Source of the DNA: Acetivibrio straminisolvens JCM 21531
GTDB lineage: Bacteria > Bacillota > Clostridia > Acetivibrionales > Acetivibrionaceae
NCBI RefSeq assembly: GCF_000521465.1
Contig: NZ_BAVR01000009.1
Span: 1 to 64,000 of the forward strand
Length of the DNA stretch: 64,000 bases
Direction of reading: 5' to 3'
This document shows positions 19,184-28,478 of this stretch, piece by piece. The translations under genes and the position numbers were made by a program. The stretch's first letter is position 1, and each line of letters opens with the position of its first letter. Under the pieces are notes generated by a model. That model was not told where the DNA came from and did no database searches. It saw only the letters and a list, made by a program, of their open reading frames with translations.

Positions 19184-19426
19184 ATGAAAAAAAGTTTTGA
19201 AGAATCCTTGAAAGAGCTGGAGGAAATAGTAAGACAGCTAGAAAAAGGCGAGCTGTCTTTGGACGAATCTATTGAAATGTTTCAAAAAGGGATGGTACTG
19301 TCGAAAGACCTTAGCAAAATGCTTGATGATATGGAAAAGAAAGTGTCTATCCTGATAGAAGATGAAGATGGAAACATAAGGGAAGAAAATTTTGTTAGGA
19401 CAGGTGATGATAAGGGTGGACTTTAA
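19184..19426 (+). CDS. xseB: exodeoxyribonuclease VII small subunit
   Basis: XseB (80 residues) is the helical subunit that coats the XseA coiled coil. [27 protein letters not shown] is the family signature. The end of the gene overlaps the start of ispA by 20 bases, so both are probably translated together. Confidence 0.95.
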   Translation: MKKSFEESLKELEEIVRQLEKGELSLDESIEMFQKGMVLSKDLSKMLDDMEKKVSILIEDEDGNIREENFVRTGDDKGGL

Positions 19427-20303
19427 ACAACAGCTTGATAACTATGTTAATACAATAAACGAATATATTGATAAATGTGTTATTGAAAAGGAACTTCCCG
19501 AGAAGTCTTTGTACAGTGCAATGAGATACAGTCTTACGGCAGGGGGAAAAAGGCTGCGGCCGGTTCTTTCCCTTGCGGTCTGCGATATGCTGGGGGGAAA
19601 TGCACAAGAAGTGCTTCCTTTTGCATGTGCTGTTGAGATGATTCATACATATTCTCTGATACATGATGACCTTCCGGCTATGGATAATGACGATTTCAGG
19701 AGGGGCAGACCTACAAACCACAAAGTGTATGGAGAGGCATTGGCAATACTTGCCGGTGACGGACTTTTGAATTTGGCATTTGAGACTATGTTGGAGAGTA
19801 TAATAAAAAACGGTGACAGCGAGAGAAAGGCAAAAGCAGCGGCGGTAATTGCAAAAGCTTCGGGAGCAAACGGCATGATTTCAGGCCAGGTTATTGATCT
19901 TGAGTCTGAAGGAAAGCAGGTGGATAAAGATATTCTTAACCGTATGCATAGATTGAAAACCGGCGCACTGATAAAAGCGCCGGTGGTTTCTGCGGCGATT
20001 TTGTGCGGTGCTTGTGAAGATGATATAGAAAAACTGGATGAATTTGCCGAAAATCTTGGTCTAGCTTTTCAGATAAAGGATGACATACTGGATGTGGAAG
20101 GCAGTACCGAAAAGCTTGGTAAGAAGGTTGGCAGCGATGCCGGCAATAATAAATCCACATATGTCAGCCTTTACGGTTTGGAAAAATCAAAGGAAATATT
20201 GTCCGATGTTACCCATAAAGCTGTACGTTGTCTTGAAAAATTCGGAGATAAAGCAGCTTTTTTAAAGAGTCTTGCGGGTTATCTTTTGGAGAGAGAAAAT
20301 TGA
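19407..20303 (+). CDS. ispA: polyprenyl (farnesyl) diphosphate synthase
   Basis: The 298-residue short-chain prenyltransferase condenses isopentenyl diphosphate with allylic diphosphates to farnesyl or geranyl diphosphate. The first aspartate-rich motif, DDLPAMD, followed by DDFRRGRPT, lies near residue 85. The second, KDDILD, lies near 225. GGKRLRP near 45 binds diphosphate. ATG 19407 is preferred because GGACAGG is directly upstream; GTG 19404 and GTG 19416 are alternatives. In OLE-bearing bacteria ispA is the usual upstream neighbour of the OLE RNA, as here. Confidence 0.95.
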   Translation: MIRVDFKQQLDNYVNTINEYIDKCVIEKELPEKSLYSAMRYSLTAGGKRLRPVLSLAVCDMLGGNAQEVLPFACAVEMIHTYSLIHDDLPAMDNDDFRRGRPTNHKVYGEALAILAGDGLLNLAFETMLESIIKNGDSERKAKAAAVIAKASGANGMISGQVIDLESEGKQVDKDILNRMHRLKTGALIKAPVVSAAILCGACEDDIEKLDEFAENLGLAFQIKDDILDVEGSTEKLGKKVGSDAGNNKSTYVSLYGLEKSKEILSDVTHKAVRCLEKFGDKAAFLKSLAGYLLEREN

Positions 20304-20340
20304 TACCATTATCAGTTATTTGGTTGTCGGGGGTGTGCCG

Positions 20341-20787
20341 GTGAAAGTATTGTATAGTATATTGTCTAACAAGACGATTACTGTGCCTGTGATTGCATGG
20401 TTTATAGCACAATTTCTCAAGGTAATTAATGTTATTGTTGTTGAAAGAAAACTGGATTTTACCAGGTTTGTCGGTTCCGGCGGTATGCCGAGTTCCCATT
20501 CATCGTTTATTGTTTCCTTAGCAACAGTTGTTGGTAAAATGAAGGGATTAGGTTCGGTGGAATTCGGGATATCGGCGGCAGTGGCTGCAATTGTTATGTA
20601 TGACGCTGCCGGAGTGAGAAGAGCTGCCGGAAAGCAGGCAAAAGTGTTGAACAAACTTATATTTTCCCAGAAAGAAGAAGACAGGCAGAATTTTGATGAA
20701 AACTTAAAAGAGCTTATAGGGCATTCCCCGTTTGAGGTCTTTATAGGGGCTATGCTGGGTATGCTGATGGGGCTTTGTTTTGCATAA
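20341..20787 (+). CDS. YuiD/DUF212 divergent PAP2 family membrane protein
   Basis: The 148-residue membrane protein is of the divergent PAP2 (DUF212, YuiD) family, distantly related to acid phosphatases. GSGGMPSSHSSFIVSLAT carries the conserved serine and histidine, and YDAAGVRRAAGKQAKVLN follows. About four hydrophobic segments are visible. I took GTG 20341 as start, after GGGGGTG; an open frame runs back to 20272 inside ispA. Its substrate is unknown. The place between ispA and OLE hints at a lipid or isoprenoid phosphate, but this is only inference. Confidence 0.85.
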   Translation: MKVLYSILSNKTITVPVIAWFIAQFLKVINVIVVERKLDFTRFVGSGGMPSSHSSFIVSLATVVGKMKGLGSVEFGISAAVAAIVMYDAAGVRRAAGKQAKVLNKLIFSQKEEDRQNFDENLKELIGHSPFEVFIGAMLGMLMGLCFA

Positions 20788-20884
20788 GCTAGCATAAGCA
20801 AAATATTTGACGTATAAGTTAGATATGAGTGAAGTAAAAGCTTTTATTAGTGCTTATTGCAGTTTTTTTCACTGAATGTCATTC

Positions 20885-20913
20885 TTTAAACGTTTGTTTT
20901 TATATGATATAAT
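20885..20913 (+). promoter_or_regulatory. extended -10 promoter of the OLE RNA
   Basis: TGATATAAT at 20905-20913 is a perfect extended -10 element (TGnTATAAT). A weak -35 (TTTAAA, 20885-20890) is 17 bases upstream. The predicted transcript start near 20920 falls on the first base of the 5' hairpin of the OLE RNA. Confidence 0.7.
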
Positions 20914-20919
20914 TTTAAG

Positions 20920-21630
20920 CCATGGGAGCAGTTCGGCTGCATCCATGGAAAACGAATTGGAAAACAAATTAATACCAAAATGCTAATAACGCAGGGTGGT
21001 GCAGTATTCTAGTCAGTACTTCCGATTCTGAAGACGGGCCTAAAAATCCGTTAAAGGGCACATCGATGAAGTTCCTTGTGCTGGCTTGTTACGCCCAGTA
21101 GTGGGCTGGTGCTGGGAGTTAAGGTTTAGGGGCGATCCGCAATGGCATGCGGGCGTTGACCCCTCTACCGTGGAGACCCGAACTTGTGGAAGTAAAGTAC
21201 ACTATAGGCTTAAAATCAGCTTATGTGTCAGCTCTTCTACGAGCCGGGAGTAAACCTGTTATGCGATGCCGGTTTAGGTGTTGTGAACAGAGTAGCCTGC
21301 CTTGAGTGAAATTGGTGGATAATGGTCAGGTGTAGAAGTATTGGCCGATACATATACACTATAGCAGTTTGAAACCAATTTTGCAAAAGAGGCTAAGAAT
21401 CGGATAGACTGTCGGGGAAAGCCCCTAGACTGTTCGGTAACGAGTTATGCTGGGGATTGTAGTGTGGACTAAGTGGTAATCAGGCCCCGCTTCCTTTGAA
21501 GGAGCGGCTGAGGGTTTAAAGGGAAACCGCTGAACTGGCGACATTCAGTACCTTCTGTGGAAATCATGCCTGACCTAAGCCGCAAAATTTACTCAGCATA
21601 TATCCACCCTGTATTATGGTATTTTGAGAG
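20920..21630 (+). ncRNA. ole: OLE RNA (ornate large extremophilic RNA)
   Basis: About 710 bases without an open frame, rich in G+C and stems, lie between ispA/yuiD and oapA-dxs, exactly the place of the OLE RNA in other Firmicutes. A 5' hairpin pairs CCATGG 20920-20925 with 20943-20948. The two ends pair with each other: AATACC 20971-20976 with GGTATT 21618-21623, and CAGGGTGG 20992-20999 with CCACCCTG 21604-21611. A GGGG-AAAG-CCCC hairpin lies at 21414-21424. The family is known to bind the membrane protein OapA as a ribonucleoprotein and to help cells withstand cold, short alcohols and magnesium stress. Boundaries are mine; the call rests on context, end pairing and recalled family features. 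No covariance model was run. Confidence 0.92.
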
Positions 21631-21664
21631 ATTTGTATTTTTTGCCTTGGGAGGAAAGCATTAA

Positions 21665-22342
21665 GTGGATGACAATCATAAACATCCTTCGAATGAGAAA
21701 AAGATGAAGTTTCGTCTAAATCTTTTAGGCGCAAAAAACGGAAATACCCGATGGGTTGTACTTATAACAATATTGGCTTTTATATTGTCCTCAAGTCTTT
21801 CGATTATATCGTCAAGTTTGCTTGAGGATGTTAATATTTTTTTTTCGATTTTAATAGTACTTATTATCGTTTTAGTTGGAATTGTTTTTGATATTATCGG
21901 AATTGCAGTGACATCAGCGGATGAATCTCCTTTTCATGCTATGGCATCAAGGAAATATTATGGTGCAAAGCAGGCTATAAGGCTGATAAGAAATGCAAAC
22001 AAGGTATCGAGTGTTTGTAATGATGTGGTAGGAGATATATGCGGAGTAATAAGCGGTACTGCAAGTGCGTTTATAGTTTTCAAAATCTCGCAGTCGGCCA
22101 GCGGGATTGTTGCCTCCTTGGTGGAATTGAGCTTTGCAGGCTTTGTTGCAGCTTTGACTATCGGGGGAAAAGCCATTGGAAAAACCATTGCCATGGAAAA
22201 TTGCAATTATATTGTTTATAAAGTCGGTGTTGTAGCAAAGTTTGTAATGGGTAGAATCGGTTTTGGGAAAAAGAAGAAAAAAGAAATCCTAAAAAAAATA
22301 CTGTTAATAAGTAAAGAGCTAAGGAAAATGGCAAAAATGTAA
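21665..22342 (+). CDS. oapA: OLE-associated membrane protein OapA
   Basis: The 225-residue membrane protein is the OLE RNA partner OapA by position and sequence. Four hydrophobic segments fall at about residues 30-50, 55-80, 125-150 and 150-170. Between them is FDIIGIAVTSADESPFHAMASRK, which resembles the CNNM/CorB magnesium-transporter-like core, followed by GAKQAIRLIRNANKV. The lysine-rich end (KKKKKEILKK) could contact RNA. Translation starts at GTG 21665 after GGAGGAAAG. It lies 35 bases after the RNA, probably on the same transcript, and is followed by dxs. Confidence 0.92.
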   Translation: MDDNHKHPSNEKKMKFRLNLLGAKNGNTRWVVLITILAFILSSSLSIISSSLLEDVNIFFSILIVLIIVLVGIVFDIIGIAVTSADESPFHAMASRKYYGAKQAIRLIRNANKVSSVCNDVVGDICGVISGTASAFIVFKISQSASGIVASLVELSFAGFVAALTIGGKAIGKTIAMENCNYIVYKVGVVAKFVMGRIGFGKKKKKEILKKILLISKELRKMAKM

Positions 22343-22422
22343 TAGCCGAAATAAAATGGACAAAGAATAAAATTACGGCAAAAAGAAATAAAGAAATAGA
22401 TTGAAAGAGAGATGATACCAGG

Positions 22423-24297
22423 TTGGAATATATATTGGACAATATTAATTCACCTGATGACATAAAAAAACTAAATTTGGAGCAGTTAAGGGGACTCGCA
22501 AGTGAGATTAGGTCTTTTCTTATTGAAAAGGTCTCAAAAACAGGTGGACATCTTGCTTCCAACTTGGGAGTTGTAGAGTTGACACTTGCGCTTCACAGGG
22601 TATTTAACACGCCGGAGGATAGAATTATATGGGATGTAGGTCATCAATCCTATGTTCATAAGATTATTACAGGAAGAAAAGATAAATTTGATACCATAAG
22701 AAAGCTTGGAGGGCTTTCGGGTTTTCCAAAGTCGGCGGAAAGTGAGCACGATGCTTTTAATACGGGCCACAGCAGTACTTCCATATCTGCTGCTTTGGGT
22801 ATTGCAAAAGCAAGGGACCTTAAGAAAGAAAAGTATTCGGTTATTGCAGTCATCGGGGACGGTGCTCTTACTGGAGGTATGGCTTTTGAGGCATTAAATG
22901 ATGCGGGAAGATCACCGAATAATCTTATTGTGATATTGAATGATAATGAAATGTCAATTTCCAAGAATGTAGGAGGGCTTTCAGCTTATTTAAGCAAGAT
23001 CCGAACAGAACCCTTCTATTTTAAAGTTAAGGAAGATATAGACATTATATTGAACAAGATACCGGCAATCGGAAAAAGCGCTGTCAAAGCTCTTGACAGG
23101 GTCAAAGGAACGATAAAATACATGATTATGCCGGGAATAGTGTTTGAAGAACTCGGATTTAAGTATCTAGGACCAATTGACGGACACAATATTGCGGAGC
23201 TGGAAAATGTTTTAACAAGGGCCAAAAACACCAAAGGTCCTGTGCTGGTGCATGTGTGTACCCAAAAAGGGAGAGGTTATACCTATGCTGAAGAAAACCC
23301 TGCTGTTTTTCACGGTATATCACCCTTTGAGATTGAGACGGGAGAGGTCATTGCCCACAAGGTGCCGGGTTATTCTGACGTCTTTGGAAGGGAAATTGTC
23401 AGAATTGCCGAGAAAGAAGAAAGGGTTGTTGCGCTTACAGCTGCAATGCCCCATGGGACAGGTCTTGACAAGTTTTCCAAGAGATTTCCGGAAAGGTTTT
23501 TTGATGTGGGCATAGCAGAGCAGCATGCGGTAACCTTTGGCGCCGGGCTTGCCAAAAACGGAATGATTCCGGTCATAGCTCTTTATTCCTCTTTTCTCCA
23601 GAGGGCTTATGACCAGGTGGTGCATGATGTGGCTCTTCAGAATCTGCATGTGGTTTTTGCTATAGACAGAGCCGGAATAGTAGGTGAGGACGGGGAGACC
23701 CATCAAGGAATTTATGACATATCTTTCTTGAGGCATATCCCCAATATGGCAATTCTTGCGCCCTGTGATTATAGTGAGCTTACCAAGATGCTTGAGTATG
23801 CTGTGCTGGAGCACGACGGTCCCATAGCGATTAGGTATCCGAGGGGCGCGGGGGCAGAAAAGCTTTTTGATACTCCGGATGTAAAACTCGGACAATCCCT
23901 CCTTCTGAGAGAAGGAAGAGATGTTACCATTGCGGCTGTGGGCAATAAGGTAGATGTGGCTCTGGAAGTTGCCCAAAAGCTTAAAAATGTGGATTTGGAT
24001 GCAGATGTGATTTACTGCAGGTTTATAAAGCCTCTTGATTCAAATACCATTATAAGCTCCGTACTTAAGACAAAAAGACTTGTAACAATAGAGGATAATA
24101 CCGTTGAGGGCGGATTTGGAAGCAGGGTTTTGGAAACAATAAACCAAAAAGGTATAAATGCTGCGGTAAAGATGTTTGGATATCCCGATGCTTTTATACC
24201 TCACGGCTCCACTAAAGAACTTGCACATATGTACAGGCTTGATCCGGATTCTATTTTTAATGATATTTTAAAACTGATAAACAAAAGCAGAGTATAA
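22423..24297 (+). CDS. dxs: 1-deoxy-D-xylulose-5-phosphate synthase
   Basis: DXS (624 residues) makes 1-deoxyxylulose 5-phosphate from pyruvate and glyceraldehyde 3-phosphate with thiamine diphosphate, the first step of the MEP isoprenoid pathway. It shows WDVGHQSYVHK near residue 67, the ThDP/Mg motif IGDGALTGGMAFEALNDAG near 148, and a transketolase middle domain with DVGIAEQHAVTFGAGLA and the AIDRAGIVGEDGETHQG block. The C-terminal domain is complete. Translation begins at TTG 22423. With ispA upstream it makes an isoprenoid group around the OLE RNA. Confidence 0.97.
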   Translation: MEYILDNINSPDDIKKLNLEQLRGLASEIRSFLIEKVSKTGGHLASNLGVVELTLALHRVFNTPEDRIIWDVGHQSYVHKIITGRKDKFDTIRKLGGLSGFPKSAESEHDAFNTGHSSTSISAALGIAKARDLKKEKYSVIAVIGDGALTGGMAFEALNDAGRSPNNLIVILNDNEMSISKNVGGLSAYLSKIRTEPFYFKVKEDIDIILNKIPAIGKSAVKALDRVKGTIKYMIMPGIVFEELGFKYLGPIDGHNIAELENVLTRAKNTKGPVLVHVCTQKGRGYTYAEENPAVFHGISPFEIETGEVIAHKVPGYSDVFGREIVRIAEKEERVVALTAAMPHGTGLDKFSKRFPERFFDVGIAEQHAVTFGAGLAKNGMIPVIALYSSFLQRAYDQVVHDVALQNLHVVFAIDRAGIVGEDGETHQGIYDISFLRHIPNMAILAPCDYSELTKMLEYAVLEHDGPIAIRYPRGAGAEKLFDTPDVKLGQSLLLREGRDVTIAAVGNKVDVALEVAQKLKNVDLDADVIYCRFIKPLDSNTIISSVLKTKRLVTIEDNTVEGGFGSRVLETINQKGINAAVKMFGYPDAFIPHGSTKELAHMYRLDPDSIFNDILKLINKSRV

Positions 24298-24349
24298 AAA
24301 TCGGATTGTAAATAGGATGAATTCATAATAAATTTCGGAGGAAGGTTTT

Positions 24350-25160
24350 TTGAAGAAGGAAAGACTGGATGTCCTTTTGGTAAGCAAAGGACTTTTTGAA
24401 AGCAGGGAAAAGGCTAAGAGCTCCATAATGGCGGGAGTGGTTTTTGTAAACGATAAAAAAGAAGACAAGCCGGGCGTAAAGGTAGATGTTGATTCTGTCA
24501 TCAAGATAAAGGAGAACATCCATCCTATGTCAGCCGAGGTGGACTAAAGCTTGAAAAAGCAATAAAAGTCTTTGATATTGTCCTTAAAGATAAGACGGCA
24601 ATCGATATTGGAGCATCAACAGGCGGTTTTACCGATTGCATGCTGAAAAACGGGGCCCAAAAGGTTTTTGCCATTGATGTGGGTTACGGACAGCTGGCAT
24701 GGGAGCTTAGGAATGATGAACGCGTTGTATGCATGGAGAGAACCAATATAAGATATGTAAAACCGGAAGACCTTGGTATTCTTGCGGATTTTTCATCGAT
24801 TGATGTTTCTTTTATATCCCTTAAAAAGGTTATTCCCGTTGCAGTTAATCTGATAAAAGATGATGGAGAGCTTTTGTGCCTTATTAAGCCCCAGTTTGAA
24901 GCCGGACGAGAAAAGGTTGGAAAACATGGAGTCGTTCGGGATAAAAAGGTGCATGAGGAAGTAATAAAAGATATTATAGCTTTTTGCTTAGAGTTAGGGC
25001 TTAAAATTCGAGGACTTGACTTTTCACCTATTAAAGGTCCGGAAGGTAACATTGAATATCTTATTTATGTGTCAAAAAAGAGGGCAGTATAAGTGAAGAG
25101 GAACTCTTTAGGCTTGCGGACAAAGTTGTTGACAATTCCCACAATGAGCTGTCCTTATAA
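24350..25160 (+). CDS. tlyA: TlyA family rRNA methyltransferase/hemolysin (two frameshifts)
   Basis: TlyA-type proteins methylate ribose on rRNA. An N-terminal S4 domain (ERLDVLLVSKGLFESREKAKSSIMAG) is followed by a Rossmann methyltransferase with YVSRGGLKLEKA, IDIGASTGGFTD (SAM site), DVGYGQLAW and LIKPQFEAGREKVGKHGVV. The frame breaks at about 24526, where one T is missing before the codons for VSRGG. It breaks again in the A run 25074-25079, one A short. Restored, it ends at the TAA at 25158-25160 with 270 residues, the normal length. The start is TTG after CGGAGGAAGG. It closes the upstream half of a conserved operon. Confidence 0.92.
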
Positions 25161-25216
25161 AAATAAGATTTTTATCCAATTTGGTATTTTATTAAATGCG
25201 GGAGGCTTGGAACTCA

Positions 25217-26002
25217 ATGAAAAAAGGCTTGTTAAGGCAATTTCCGAAGCAAATCAGAGAAAAAATCCTTGACCATACTATTGAAAGCTATGAATTAAGA
25301 AATGTGATACTTAAGCTTATTGACAGCAACCCTAAATTCATAATAAGAATATATCTAAATGACGAGGCTCTTCGGGATTTGCTGGAAGAGAAAGATTTAG
25401 AAATGATTGAGAACAGGCTGAAGTCCGCTTTAACCTATGAATGGTTTTATTTTGAGTTTAAGAAAGCTGTCAAAGAGAACATGAATGTGTTTGTCCGAGA
25501 CATAGCGGAGAGCTTTGCTTTTTCAATACTGTATGAGAACAAGTATGAATATGATGAAGCCAGCGGCAAAATAAAGGATTGCGGTAAATTCAATATTGAG
25601 GATTATGACAAACTCGGGGATTTTATGTGCGATTATGGGCTTATGACTCCTGATAACGATAATTTTCTTGATATTGACCCGGATAACAGCACTTCACATT
25701 TTGATGAAATTGCTCTGAACTATTTGCACAAAACACTAAAACAACTCTTAATTGATGTATATAATAAGCGCCCGGAGGAATTTCACAAGTTCTTTGGAAT
25801 TGAACGGGATTATATACTCAGTGACATGGATTTTGAAGAATTTGAATATGAGCTTTTTGAATTCTTTGATACGGATTTTCCGATGCCCGATTTCAACAAT
25901 CCCGTAGGCATTGCGGCAGAATTGGTATCTAAAGTTGAGGAAATGGATGCAAAAATGTTGTTTGACATGGGAAAAGACTTGGTAATTTCAAAGGAAAAGT
26001 AG
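25217..26002 (+). CDS. uncharacterised acidic protein
   Basis: I do not recognise this 261-residue protein. It has no signal peptide or membrane segment, so it is probably cytoplasmic. It is rich in aspartate, glutamate, phenylalanine and tyrosine; the second half is strongly acidic, with DMDFEEFEYELFEFFDTDFPMPDF near residue 205. The first third is basic and helical. It may be an adaptor or regulatory protein, but nothing visible says so. ATG 25217 follows GGGAGG. It lies between tlyA and celD, on the boundary of the inserted block. Confidence 0.7.
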   Translation: MKKGLLRQFPKQIREKILDHTIESYELRNVILKLIDSNPKFIIRIYLNDEALRDLLEEKDLEMIENRLKSALTYEWFYFEFKKAVKENMNVFVRDIAESFAFSILYENKYEYDEASGKIKDCGKFNIEDYDKLGDFMCDYGLMTPDNDNFLDIDPDNSTSHFDEIALNYLHKTLKQLLIDVYNKRPEEFHKFFGIERDYILSDMDFEEFEYELFEFFDTDFPMPDFNNPVGIAAELVSKVEEMDAKMLFDMGKDLVISKEK

Positions 26003-26039
26003 CAAGAATTGCAATACTCAAGATGTATTGGATTGGTTA

Positions 26040-26068
26040 TTGAACTATTTGACATTTACAGGTATAAT
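26040..26068 (+). promoter_or_regulatory. sigma-A type promoter of celD, with a long leader
   Basis: TTGAAC at 26040-26045 and a perfect TATAAT at 26063-26068 are 17 bases apart. A TTGACA at 26049-26054 is too close to that -10. The transcript would carry an untranslated leader of about 290 bases (26075-26367), A+T rich, in which I see no gene or clear riboswitch. Confidence 0.55.
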
Positions 26069-26367
26069 ATAATTAATCCAATAGATGCCTTTTTGCATAC
26101 GATTTATTTTTATCCCTTGTTGTTAGTTTTTTTACAAGGTAAGAAGCAATTAACGAATTCTTATTTCAAACTAAAACTCCTATCTAATATTTTAGCTAAG
26201 TATCAGCTTATATCTTGTATTTAAGATACCCAAATTTTATAGAAAGATTTATAATACCTGAAACAAATAATAATTAAACCTGTGTAGGAAGGGAGGCAGA
26301 ACAGTTTAAATTATATTGATTTCGGGTATTCTTTATAATTTAATAAAAGAGGAGATGAAGGTAAAAA

Positions 26368-28310
26368 ATGAGTAGAATTGCGCTGAAAAGAAGTATGAGA
26401 AACCGTATTTTGTCCTTGGTCATTGCTGTGGCAATGCTAAGCTTGACCGGAATAATGCCTTTGGGGTTAGTTGAAGTGTCGGCTGCAAAAGTGACGGAGA
26501 GTTATCAATTGGATTCACGGGTTCGCATAAACTCAATAGGTTTTATACCGAATCAGAGTAAAAAGGCGACTGTTGCAGCAAATTGTTCAACCTTCTATAT
26601 TGTTAAAGAAGATGGAACGATAGTATATACCGGAACAACGACTTCGATGTTTGACAATGACACAAACGAAACTGTTTACATAGCTGATTTTTCATCTGTC
26701 ACTGAAGAAGGAACCTATTACCTGGCAGTACCGGGAGTGGGAAAAAGTGTAAACTTCAAAATCGCAAAGGACGTATATGAAAACCCCTTTAAAACTGCAA
26801 TGCTGGGAATGTATTTACTGCGCTGCGGTACCAGCGTATCTGCCACTTACAATGGAATACACTATTCCCACGGACCTTGCCACACCAATGACGCATATCT
26901 TGACCACATAACAGGACAGCATACAATCAAGAACAGCACAAAAGGCTGGCATGATGCGGGCGATTACAACAAATATGTGGTAAACGCCGGTATAACTGTC
27001 GGTTCAATGTTTTTGGCATGGGAACATTTTAAAGACCAATTGGAATCTGTGACTTTGGAAATTCCGGAAAAAAACAATTCAATGCCGGATTTTCTTGATG
27101 AATTAAAATTCGAGATAGATTGGCTTTTAACCATGCAATACCCTGACGGAAGCGGAAAAGTGCACATAAAGTTTCCACAAGGAACTTTGGCGGCTTTATT
27201 ATGCCTGAGAATGAGCATGACGAAAGATTTTTCGTGCCGAGGAGCAGTGCCGCAACTGCAGACTTTGTTGCAATGACGGCCATGGCCTCAAGAATATTCA
27301 GGCCCTATGACCCCGAATATGCGGATAAATGTATAAATGCGGCAAAAGTGAGCTATGAGTTCCTAAAAGCAAATCCGGCGAATGTCCTTGCGAACCAAAA
27401 CGGATTTTCAACGGGAGAATATGCCACTGTCAGCGATGCCGATGACAGATTGTGGGCTGCGGCAGAAATGTGGCAGACCTTGGGAGATGAAGAATACCTT
27501 AGGGATTTTGAAACCCGGGCAGCTCAGTTCTCAAAAAAGATTGAAGCTGACTTTGACTGGGATAATGTTGGAAACCTGGGTATGTTCACATATCTTTTAT
27601 CAAAAAGACCCGGCAAGAATTCTTCATTGGAGCAGTCAATAAGAAACAGTCTCATTACGACTGCAGATTCCATTGTTCAAACCAGCCGTCAGCATGGATA
27701 CGGCAGAACCCTCGGAAGAACATACTATTGGGGGTGCAACGGTACGGTTGTAAGACAGACCATGATACTGCAAGTGGCGAATAAAATTTCTCCAAGCAGC
27801 GATTATGTAAATGCAGCTCTTGATGCTATTTCGCATGTATTTGGAAGAAACTATTACAATAGATCTTACGTAACGGGACTTGGTATAAATCCTCCTATGA
27901 ACCCGCATGACAGACGTTCCGGCGCAGACGGAATATGGGAACCGTGGCCGGGTTACCTTGTAGGAGGAGGATGGCCCGGACCTAGGGATTGGGTAGATAT
28001 TCAGGACAGCTATGAAACCAATGAAGTTGCTATAAACTGGAATGCTGCGCTGATTTATGCTCTTGCCGGATTTGTTAACTATGACTCTGCTCAAGATGAT
28101 GTATTGTATGGAGATGTAAATGATGATGGAAAAGTAAATTCTACCGATTTGACTTTACTGAAAAGATATTTACTTAAATCTGTTTCAAACCTGCCTTCAG
28201 CTAAAGCTGAAAAAAATGCAGATGTGAACCGTGACGGAAAAATTAATTCCAGTGATGTTACAGTACTCTCAAGATATTTATTAAAAGTAATTATCGAATT
28301 ACCGGTATAG
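26368..28310 (+). CDS. celD: cellulosomal endoglucanase GH9 with dockerin, CelD-like (frameshifted)
   Basis: This secreted endoglucanase cuts beta-1,4 bonds in cellulose and is carried on the cellulosome. A signal peptide covers residues 1-40 and an N-terminal Ig-like domain lies at about 45-140. The GH9 catalytic domain (150-575) shows GWHDAGDYNKYV with the catalytic aspartates and a glutamate in the SYETNEVAINWNAAL block. A type I dockerin at about 578-647 has two calcium-binding repeats (GDVNDDGKVNSTD, ADVNRDGKINSSD). It matches C. thermocellum CelD very closely but with scattered differences. The frame breaks in the A run 27168-27170, one A short; corrected length is 647 residues. An AGAGGAG ribosome binding site precedes the ATG. 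Confidence 0.95.
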
Positions 28311-28325
28311 ATATGAATTCAAATA

Positions 28326-28384
28326 AAAAGCTTGGGGCATCGAGTCCCTGAGCTTTTTCCTCTTTTGTTTCGCTTAAAAAGAGG
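28326..28384 (-). repeat. double-hairpin intergenic repeat, reverse copy
   Basis: Read on the minus strand this is a diverged copy of the 58-base element at 41552-41609. One hairpin has outer arms AAAAGC/GCTTTT and an inner GGG-type stem, and the second pairs CCTCTT 28359-28364 with AAGAGG 28379-28384. It lies just after celD, where its first hairpin plus T run works as a terminator. Confidence 0.7.
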
Positions 28385-28394
28385 ACGAATAGTG

Positions 28395-28430
28395 AAAAGC
28401 CCTGTAGCAAAAGCTGCTGCAGGGCTTTTA
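28395..28430 (+). terminator. strong bidirectional terminator
   Basis: AAAAGCCCTG(T)AGCA at 28395-28409 pairs with 28414-28429 around a short loop, with A and T runs on both sides. It lies between two convergent genes, celD and the stalk-domain gene. Confidence 0.8.
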
Positions 28431-28478
28431 TCAACTGCTTTTATATGGAATTTGCTTTATATTTAATTACTGAAAATA

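Noticed and set aside
20920-21630. Group II intron or rRNA fragment as explanation of the structured stretch
   Set aside because: No reverse transcriptase frame, no domain V-type hairpin at the 3' end and no rRNA motifs; gene context and end pairing fit OLE.
26009-26224. Open frame in the celD leader
   Set aside because: It overlaps the promoter, has no ribosome binding site and no protein-like composition.
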